This document shows, in pieces, positions 32,783 through 38,368 of a DNA stretch of 38,368 nt (position 1 is the stretch's first letter; each line of letters begins with the position of its first letter). The stretch lies in the NCBI GenBank assembly GCA_014237915.1, contig JABACC010000001.1, positions 1 through 38,368 on the forward strand, given 5' to 3'. Source of the DNA: Candidatus Paceibacter sp. GTDB lineage: Bacteria > Patescibacteriota > Minisyncoccia > Phycocordibacterales > GCA-2747955. A model generated the notes under the pieces. That model had not been told where the DNA came from and did not search any database. It saw only the letters and a list, made by a program, of their open reading frames with translations. The translations under genes were made by a program, and so were the position numbers.

Positions 32783-34621
32783 TTAAATTACCAAAACAAG
32801 AGGCATTACCAGAGGTTTTTTGTTTGTTTTTTTTAAGAAAAATCTTTCTAAGGTTTTTCCAATTTCATATTTTATCTCATCAACATCAATTCTAGCGGTT
32901 TTTGTTTCTAATAATTTTTTCTCAACAATTTTTGAAACAAGAGACCTTGTTTGGCCCAAAAGATTTTGAGATTCACGAAGATAAACAAAACCTCTAGATA
33001 AAACATCAGGAGATTTTTGAAGTGTTTTTTTAGAAACATTTATCAAAATGACAACATTTATAAAACCATCCTTAGATAAAATTTTTCTATCAGAAATAAC
33101 AGCTTTTTGCATTTCTGAAACAGAAAATCCATCAACCATTAAAGGTGATGAAGGAATTTTTTCTTTTAAAACAGCAGCTTCTTTTTTATCTTTTATATCA
33201 ATAACAGATCCGTTGTCTGGAACAAAAATATTTTCTTTTGAAATTCCAGCTTCTATCGCTAACCTCTTATGTTCTTTAAGCATTGAGTGATAACCATATC
33301 CTGGAACAAAAAAAGTTGGATTAACTTTTTTAATTATCCATTTTAACTCTTCCGCGTTTCCGTGACCTGTAGAATGCACATCAGAAGTTTTGTAGTGAAT
33401 TATTTTTAAATCGTGTCTGGAAAGATTATCCAGTAAGAGTCTTACAGAAATTTCATTTCCCGGAATAACAGAAGAAGACAAAATAATGGTGTCTTTTTCA
33501 GATAATTTTATATATTTATGATCTCCACGAGACATTCTTGGAAGAGCTGCAAATTCTTCACCTTGGCCTCCAGTTGAAATTACAACAATTCTATTTGAAG
33601 GGTATTGATCTATTTTATCAGCTCCAATTATTGTGTCTTTTTTTGCTGTAAAATAACCAGAAGTTTTTGCAATATCCATATTTGTTTTTATAGACCTTCC
33701 TTCTAAAACAATTTTTTTACCAAGATTTTCAGCCGCTTTTACAAAAGCGATCATTCTTTCAAACTGGGAAGCAAAAGTTGCAATAATTATTCTGCCATCA
33801 ATATCTTTCATATATTTTTCAACATTTTCATGAATTGTTTTTTCTTGTATAGACCAACCGGGATTTTCACAATTAGTAGAATCTGAAATCATCAAGATAT
33901 TTTTTTCTTTTGAAAGTTTCCCCCAAGTTTCCTCTTCGTACTTTACAGGAACCCCGTTTTCGTGTCTAAGTTTTAAATCTCCAGTAACAATAATATTTCC
34001 GTGATCGGTTTTTATTGAAATTCCCATAGAATCAGGAATAGAGTGAGTTACTTCAAAAAAGTCCATTGAAGTTTCCCCAAGCTTTCTTGAATCTCCCGGT
34101 TCAACTAAAACAAAAGAGGGAGTTGGAGCTTCTGGAAATTCTTCCATCCTTTTTTTTATAAGAAGCATTGTCATGTTTCTTGTATAAATTTCGGGGTTTC
34201 CAAGCTCAGCCAACATGTAAGGAATACCCCCAATGTGGTCTAAATGACCATGAGTTATTATTAGAGCTTTTATTTTTTCTTTATTTTTTACCAAATACTT
34301 CGTGTTTGGTAGAGAAAAATCAATCCCCGGAGCGGTGTAATCTGAGGTAAATTCAAATCCTGCATCGAAAATAAAAATTTCATCTTTTTTTTCAATAGCA
34401 AGCATGTTTCTACCAACTTCTTCAAAACCTCCAATAGCCAAAACTCTAACATCTCCATCTTTAAGCTCAGGAACTTTTATTTCTTCAAGCCTTACCCCGG
34501 TTGTTTTCATATTTTCTCTTCTGTTTCCAGAAAAACCACGATTTGCAAATTTTGCAGGTTTTCTTCTGGCCCCAGCAAAAGAAGTAGTTCTTGGCTTTTT
34601 GTATAATTCTTTTTTTTCCAT
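32783..34621 (-). CDS. rnj: Ribonuclease J
   Basis: 612 residues; 5'-3' exonuclease/endonuclease of the beta-CASP metallo-beta-lactamase family, acting in mRNA decay and rRNA maturation. Metal-binding HGHLDHIGG near residue 125, FFEVTHSIPDS, and GDLKLRH. The beta-CASP part includes STGGQGEEFAALPRMSRGDHK and HSTGHGNAEELKWII. The C-terminal domain is MQKAVISDRKILSKDGFINVVILI. A basic N-terminal extension of about 35 residues (KPRTTSFAGARRKPAKF) may bind RNA. Confidence 0.97.
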   Translation of the reverse strand: MEKKELYKKPRTTSFAGARRKPAKFANRGFSGNRRENMKTTGVRLEEIKVPELKDGDVRVLAIGGFEEVGRNMLAIEKKDEIFIFDAGFEFTSDYTAPGIDFSLPNTKYLVKNKEKIKALIITHGHLDHIGGIPYMLAELGNPEIYTRNMTMLLIKKRMEEFPEAPTPSFVLVEPGDSRKLGETSMDFFEVTHSIPDSMGISIKTDHGNIIVTGDLKLRHENGVPVKYEEETWGKLSKEKNILMISDSTNCENPGWSIQEKTIHENVEKYMKDIDGRIIIATFASQFERMIAFVKAAENLGKKIVLEGRSIKTNMDIAKTSGYFTAKKDTIIGADKIDQYPSNRIVVISTGGQGEEFAALPRMSRGDHKYIKLSEKDTIILSSSVIPGNEISVRLLLDNLSRHDLKIIHYKTSDVHSTGHGNAEELKWIIKKVNPTFFVPGYGYHSMLKEHKRLAIEAGISKENIFVPDNGSVIDIKDKKEAAVLKEKIPSSPLMVDGFSVSEMQKAVISDRKILSKDGFINVVILINVSKKTLQKSPDVLSRGFVYLRESQNLLGQTRSLVSKIVEKKLLETKTARIDVDEIKYEIGKTLERFFLKKTNKKPLVMPLVLVI

Positions 34622-34663
34622 TTTTAATTTTTAAATTTTAATAAATAGTTTTGCCTTTTTAGC

Positions 34664-34701
34664 AAAAATAAATTTTCAAAAATATTTAAAAATTTATTTT
34701 T
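34664..34701 (-). terminator. A/T-stem hairpin after the solute-binding protein gene
   Basis: AAAAATAAATTTT (34664-34676) pairs perfectly with AAAATTTATTTTT (34689-34701). It lies 18 bases beyond the minus-strand stop at 34720. Confidence 0.55.
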
Positions 34702-34719
34702 TCTAAAAATAAAATTTTT

Positions 34720-36408
34720 TTAAAAAACTTTTTCGGTATAAAGATACCAGTTTTCTATATCAAAAAATCTTTCACTCCAATTATCTACTTTGTAAATATT
34801 TAAATTTTTTAAATTCTCATTATAAAAATAAGAATATTTATTTGAATAAAGGGGAATAAGAGAAAATTCTTCGTAAATATTTTTTTCAAGTTTTTCTAAA
34901 GTTTCAGCCCTGCCTTCTTTTTTTTCACGAAGCTTTTCAAGATTTTCATCAACCGAAGTTGATGTTACAGAGCTTATGTTTGCTCCGGGATCTGTTCTCT
35001 GTGAAGAGTGAAAAAAATAATAAAAATCAGGACGAACCCCAAGGTCTAAACCGAAAAGAATTGTCTCAAATTCTCGCCCTCTTATACTTTCGTTAATAAT
35101 AGAATTAGAATCTTTTTTCAATATCTTAACAGATATTCCGGATTTTTCCAAATAGTTTTTTAGATTTTTTACTAAAGTTTCAAATTTTTTTTCGTCCACA
35201 TATTCTAGAGTTATTGAAGCCTTTAAGGTTTGATCATTTTTCTTTTTTTCATAAATTCCAACCTCATTTTTTTGCCAACCATTTTTTTCTAAAATTTCCT
35301 TAGGGCTTGAATCATCACTTTCACTATTATTTAAATTTTCAAAATTATTTTCTTTTTTTATATTAAAAATATTTTCTGAAAGTTTTACAAAATCTTCTTG
35401 AAAACTTACCCCCATAAGATTTTTCTTAAAACCCTCTATTTCTTTTATTAAAAATTCTCTAAAATCAGAATCTCTTAATAAATCATTTTTATCTAAATTT
35501 ATAAAAAATGTTATTAAATTATTTCTTTCTAATTCTTTGCTTGAAAATTCTTTTTCAAGAATTGGAAAAAGTTCGTTTGAAAGAAAAATATTTTGAATTA
35601 AAGAAGAGTCTTTAAAAGTTAAAGAGTTTTTATAATCTTCTAAATTTTCAAAAAACAAAAAGTTTATGTTTTCCAGATAAATATTTTTCCAAAAATAGGA
35701 ATTTTTTTCTAAAGAAATTTTTTCATAAAAGCCACTAGAATTTTTTTTGGAAGATGTAATTTTGTAAGGCCCTGAACCAATAGGTTCAAAATTTGCTTGA
35801 GCTAAGGCAAATCCGGTAGAGTCAAAATTTTCCCAAATATGTTTTGGCATAATTTGTAAAGTTAGATTTTCTTCAAAATAAGAATAAGGTTTTTTTAAAA
35901 TTAAATTTAAAGAATGTGAGCTGGTTTTTTCTAACCCAACATCTTTCCAGATTGAAAGGTACGGGCTTCTAATTAAAGGATCTTGGATTTTTTCGATTGT
36001 AAAAATTACGTCGTCGGCATCTAAATTTTTTCCATCACTCCAAAAAATATCTTTTCTTAATTTTAAAGAATATATTTTTTTTGAATCTGACAGAGAAAAA
36101 GAAGCAATATTTTCTTTTAATTTGCCGAATTCATTTTTTTCCAAGAGACTTTCGTAAATTATTTCAGATAAGTCTTTGTCAATTGAAGAGGTAGCTAAAA
36201 CTGGGTTTATAAAACGGGGTTGTTTTGAAATAATAATTTCAGAAAAAGATCCGCCATTTTTTGGAATTTCCTTTAAATAAAATTTTGATGAAATTAAAAT
36301 TATTATGTAAAAAATTATTAAAAGTAAAACAAAAAAAGTATTTTTTCTTTGTGAGAAAAAAACCATCTTTTTCATTTTTTTTTGTACTATTTTTGAAATA
36401 TTAGCCAT
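34720..36408 (-). CDS. Family 5 extracellular solute-binding protein (oligopeptide-binding type)
   Basis: 562 residues. One N-terminal transmembrane helix (residues 26-44) anchors it; no lipobox is seen. GGSFSEIIISKQPRFINPVLATSSIDKDLSEIIYESLLE, YSLKLRKDIFWSDGKNLDADDVIFTIEKI and FEPIGSGPYKI are signatures of SBP_bac_5 proteins such as OppA or DppA. No permease or ATPase genes are adjacent, so the substrate and the transporter partner are unknown. A TATAAA box lies five bases before the ATG. Peptide uptake would fit an organism short of amino-acid synthesis genes, but that is an inference. Confidence 0.88.
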   Translation of the reverse strand: MANISKIVQKKMKKMVFFSQRKNTFFVLLLIIFYIIILISSKFYLKEIPKNGGSFSEIIISKQPRFINPVLATSSIDKDLSEIIYESLLEKNEFGKLKENIASFSLSDSKKIYSLKLRKDIFWSDGKNLDADDVIFTIEKIQDPLIRSPYLSIWKDVGLEKTSSHSLNLILKKPYSYFEENLTLQIMPKHIWENFDSTGFALAQANFEPIGSGPYKITSSKKNSSGFYEKISLEKNSYFWKNIYLENINFLFFENLEDYKNSLTFKDSSLIQNIFLSNELFPILEKEFSSKELERNNLITFFINLDKNDLLRDSDFREFLIKEIEGFKKNLMGVSFQEDFVKLSENIFNIKKENNFENLNNSESDDSSPKEILEKNGWQKNEVGIYEKKKNDQTLKASITLEYVDEKKFETLVKNLKNYLEKSGISVKILKKDSNSIINESIRGREFETILFGLDLGVRPDFYYFFHSSQRTDPGANISSVTSTSVDENLEKLREKKEGRAETLEKLEKNIYEEFSLIPLYSNKYSYFYNENLKNLNIYKVDNWSERFFDIENWYLYTEKVF

Positions 36409-36446
36409 TTAATTTTATAGTTTTCACCATAAAGCTTTTTTAATAT

Positions 36447-36680
36447 TTAAATTAAAAAAGCGTAAAATGAAGATGCAACAAACAAAAAAGCAACAATTAA
36501 AGTAAATTTTAATAGAGTTTTTTCAAAACCTCTTCTTGTTGTATTTGTTGATGAATCTGAATCGTCTCCACCAAAACCAGCCCCAAGAGAGCTTCCTGAT
36601 TGCTGAAGTAAAACTGCAATTATTAAAATTATCGATAAAACAATTTGAATAATTGGTAAATATGTGTGAAATGTTTCCAT
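36447..36680 (-). CDS. secG: Preprotein translocase subunit SecG
   Basis: 77 residues from METFHTYLPI. Two hydrophobic helices flank the signature LLQQSGSSLGAGFGG, with a short Ser/Asp-rich loop. SecG joins SecYE and assists SecA-driven export. A longer frame reaches 36767, but the added 29 residues would be coded by the hairpin at 36737-36763. The ATG at 36680 has a TAAAAT box eight bases upstream, so the short start is preferred. Confidence 0.92.
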   Translation of the reverse strand: METFHTYLPIIQIVLSIILIIAVLLQQSGSSLGAGFGGDDSDSSTNTTRRGFEKTLLKFTLIVAFLFVASSFYAFLI

Positions 36681-36688
36681 TGGCAGAT

Positions 36689-36694
36689 ATTTTA
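36689..36694 (-). promoter_or_regulatory. TAAAAT box eight bases before secG ATG
   Basis: Minus-strand GCTAAAAT-atctgcca-ATG; leaderless-type position that supports the short secG start. Confidence 0.45.
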
Positions 36695-36736
36695 GCAAAT
36701 TGAAAAATAAACACAAATTTGAAATTTTTTGAAAGA

Positions 36737-36763
36737 GTGGATTTTGCCTTCGGCAAAATCCAC
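36737..36763. terminator. Hairpin between hisS and secG, 12-bp stem, TTC loop
   Basis: GTGGATTTTGCC-TTC-GGCAAAATCCAC, perfect. A variant of the hairpins at 7018, 18849 and 38181. It lacks a strong T-run on the hisS side, so termination is likely but not certain. Confidence 0.75.
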
Positions 36764-36800
36764 CCATAAATATTTAAAATAAAAAATTTTTTTTTGAAAA

Positions 36801-38081
36801 TTACACTTTGAGTTTTTCTAAAAGATTTTCAAAATTTAAACCCCTTTCTTCTTTTTGAGTTTTTAGGTTTTTAATATTATAAATTTCATTATTTTTTTCT
36901 GATTCTCCGAAAATTAAAATATTTTCCACACCTTTTTTTTCAGCTGAGTTTATTTGTCTAAAAATTTTTCTGAAAGTAAAATCAATTTCTGTGTTTATTT
37001 GCTGGTCTCTTAATTTTTTAGCTAAAAAATTGGCATCTTCTAAAAACTTCTCTTCCAAAACGGCGATTAAAATTTTTGTTTTTGATAAATCTTCTGGAAT
37101 TAAATTTCTGGAAATTAAAAATTCTCTCATTGTGACATCACCCATTCCAAAACCAACAGCAGGAATTTTTTCTTGCCCAAAAATATCTAAAAGATCATCA
37201 TATCTTCCGCCGCCAGCCATTGAACGATTATTTTCTGGATCTGTATCAAAAATTTCAAAAACAAAATCTGTGTAGTAGTCGAAACCTCTTGTGAGAGAAA
37301 AATCAAAAACAATATTTTCGATACCATTTTTTTTGCAAGATTCAATTATTTTTTCAAGTTTTTCAAAATCTTCTTTGTAGTTTTCTCTTAAATAATTATT
37401 ATCTTTTTTTGAAAAAAAATTATTCAATTCAATTATTTGCTCGTCTTTTAAAAATTTTTCAAGACTTTCTTCAAATTTTTCTTTTCCAATTTTTTCTTTC
37501 TTATCAATAATTTTTGAAATTTCATAAACTTTTTCTTGAGTTAAAGAAAATTTTTGAAAAAAAGAATTTAAAATTTTTCTGTTATTGATTTTAATAACAT
37601 AATCTTCTTTTTTTGCTCCGAAATTTTTCATTATTTTGTCTACCAAAAATAAAATTTCAATTTCAGCTTCAATTCCGGAAGTTCCAAAAATATCTGCGTT
37701 TAGTTGATAATGTTCTCGCAGTCTGCCTTTTTGTGGTTTTTCGTATCTAAATAAATTTGGAATAGAAAAAAACCTTATTGGCATTTGAAGATCTGTTTTT
37801 TTTCCAGCGATGAGCCTTGCAAGAGTTGGTGTCATTTCTGGCCTCAAGGTTATTTCTCGATCAGCCCTGTCTTTTAAATTATAAGTTTCATTTTGAATAA
37901 TTTCGCTTCCAGATTTTGCTAAAAAAAGTTCTGTAGGCTCTAAAGGACTTGCGTTGTATTCGAGGTAGCCGAAAAGCTCACAAGCTTGTGACATTTTTTG
38001 GAAAATATATTTTTGGATCATCCAATCTTTTGGATAAAAATCTCTAACTCCTTTGTAAGATTCGGTTGATATTTTTTTCAT
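36801..38081 (-). CDS. hisS: Histidyl-tRNA synthetase
   Basis: 426 residues, class II synthetase. Motif 1 and 2 regions: FLAKSGSEI, ITLRPEMTPTLARL, FRYEKPQKGRLREHYQLNADIFG. The HisA/HisB boxes appear as LTRGFDYYTDFVFEIF and AGGGRYDDLLDIFG. Motif 3 is AVGFGMGDVTMREFL. A C-terminal anticodon-binding domain is present. TAAAAT lies seven bases before the ATG on the minus strand (38089-38094). Confidence 0.97.
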   Translation of the reverse strand: MKKISTESYKGVRDFYPKDWMIQKYIFQKMSQACELFGYLEYNASPLEPTELFLAKSGSEIIQNETYNLKDRADREITLRPEMTPTLARLIAGKKTDLQMPIRFFSIPNLFRYEKPQKGRLREHYQLNADIFGTSGIEAEIEILFLVDKIMKNFGAKKEDYVIKINNRKILNSFFQKFSLTQEKVYEISKIIDKKEKIGKEKFEESLEKFLKDEQIIELNNFFSKKDNNYLRENYKEDFEKLEKIIESCKKNGIENIVFDFSLTRGFDYYTDFVFEIFDTDPENNRSMAGGGRYDDLLDIFGQEKIPAVGFGMGDVTMREFLISRNLIPEDLSKTKILIAVLEEKFLEDANFLAKKLRDQQINTEIDFTFRKIFRQINSAEKKGVENILIFGESEKNNEIYNIKNLKTQKEERGLNFENLLEKLKV

Positions 38082-38088
38082 TGAAATA

Positions 38089-38094
38089 ATTTTA
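38089..38094 (-). promoter_or_regulatory. TAAAAT box seven bases before hisS ATG
   Basis: Minus-strand GTTAAAAT-tatttca-ATG; leaderless type. Confidence 0.5.
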
Positions 38095-38180
38095 ACATTA
38101 AATTTTGAAAATATAAAAAGGGAAGTAATGATAATATTTTTTATGAAGGAAAATTAGAAAATTTTTATTTTTTTTTTTTT

Positions 38181-38215
38181 TTTGGCGGATTTTGCCTTCG
38201 GCAAAATCCGCCAAA
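38181..38215. terminator. Hairpin GGCGGATTTTGCC-TTC-GGCAAAATCCGCC with flanking T and A runs
   Basis: A 16-bp perfect stem when the flanking TTT/AAA are counted, preceded by a 16-T run (38168-38183). Bidirectional terminator shape. Confidence 0.85.
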
Positions 38216-38222
38216 AAAGAAA

Positions 38223-38266
38223 AAAATTAAAAAACTGAAAATAAATTTCCAGTTTTTTAATTTTTG
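38223..38266. terminator. A/T-rich hairpin
   Basis: AAAATTAAAAAACTG pairs with CAGTTTTTTAATTTT, with a further AAAT/ATTT inner stem. It lies immediately after the stop of the partial minus-strand frame and could terminate its transcript. Confidence 0.6.
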
Positions 38267-38279
38267 TGCGGAAATTATA

Positions 38280-38366
38280 TCATTTGCTCGAACTTTTTTC
38301 GAGAAACAATCGTGTAGCGATTGCAACTAAGAAAGCGGAACGCTCCGCGTACTTTTCACCGCCCAC
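38280..38366 (-). CDS. Possible 3' end of an unknown minus-strand gene (partial)
   Basis: An open frame enters from the right edge and stops at TGA (38280-38282), ending in ATRLFLEKSSSK. It is followed by the hairpins at 38223-38266 and 38181-38215, as a real gene end would be. Only 28 codons are in the window, and the DNA contains three small palindromes, so it could equally be a structured RNA. Extended TATAAT (38274-38279, minus strand) lies directly behind the stop. No family recognised. Confidence 0.3.
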   Translation of the reverse strand: MGGEKYAERSAFLVAIATRLFLEKSSSK

Positions 38367-38368
38367 CA

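Noticed and set aside
36681-36767. Longer secG with 29 extra N-terminal residues
   Set aside because: The extension would be translated from a terminator-like hairpin, and SecG proteins start close to the first helix.
38296-38368. Possible tRNA ending in CCA at the window end
   Set aside because: There are three hairpins before ...CACCA, but no acceptor-stem pairing and no GTTCRA-type T loop at the right place.
1-38368. UGA recoded as glycine, as in SR1/Gracilibacteria
   Set aside because: TGA ends at least two genes naturally (7628-7630, 8335-8337), and conserved glycines in core proteins are coded by GGN.

Overview
The window is one AT-rich stretch (long A/T homopolymers, third codon positions almost always A or T) of a small bacterial genome. 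Gene content points to Candidatus Patescibacteria (CPR), most likely a Parcubacteria-type lineage: secreted repeat proteins of kinds common there (S74-chaperone fibre, glycine/cysteine-rich protein, 'WAWSENIGWI' repeats), a DUF4105 protein, compact core enzymes, and overlapping neighbours. TGA is used as a stop (for example 7628-7630 and 8335-8337), so the code is standard. The lineage is an inference from gene types; there is no 16S rRNA and I see no tRNA gene.

Layout. 1-4.3 kb: two surface proteins, the first cut by the window edge. 4.4-11.2 kb: cell-envelope genes (class A penicillin-binding protein, LysM-M23 endopeptidase, Trp-repeat surface protein), interrupted at 7.2-8.3 kb by two exported ORFs of foreign appearance. 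11.2-15.3 kb: UvrD-type helicase, tRNA-binding protein, DedA/YqaA-like membrane protein, PilM-like protein. 15.4-20.9 kb: tuf-rpsJ-rplC, then two small related membrane-protein genes walled off by hairpins, then rplD-rplW-rplB, ending at a terminator where rpsS would be expected. 20.9-23.5 kb: a redox module (ABM-fold protein, HxlR regulator, Prx5-type peroxiredoxin, glutaredoxin) plus DUF4105. 23.4-26.6 kb: ybeY-infC on the minus strand, rplU, argS. 26.6-30.5 kb: an orphan exported ORF and the class I ribonucleotide reductase genes nrdB-nrdA. 30.7-38.1 kb: ftsH, RNase J, an oligopeptide-binding-type lipid-anchored or membrane-anchored protein, secG and hisS. The last 290 bases hold hairpins and possibly the end of another gene.

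Genome-scale habits visible here. (1) Most operon heads have a TATAAT or TAAAAT box whose 3' end lies only 6-8 bases before the ATG and no Shine-Dalgarno sequence, as expected for leaderless mRNAs. The three foreign-looking ORFs are the exception: each has an AAAGGA-type ribosome-binding site, and their two transcription units have TTGACT-type promoters. (2) Intergenic spaces carry long, nearly perfect inverted repeats, most with a loop of exactly three bases (TTC, GAA, GGA, TTA, TCC). Perfect palindromes of the same geometry also sit inside conserved coding sequence of argS and nrdA. (3) The S10 ribosomal cluster is broken by small membrane-protein genes, and usual partners (rpsS onward, rpmI-rplT after infC, rpmA after rplU) are absent from their usual places.

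No CRISPR array, transposase, integrase or complete phage module was seen. The best candidates for something undescribed are the palindrome system, the 'WLxSD' membrane-protein genes inside the ribosomal cluster, and the exported ORFs that carry canonical ribosome-binding sites.
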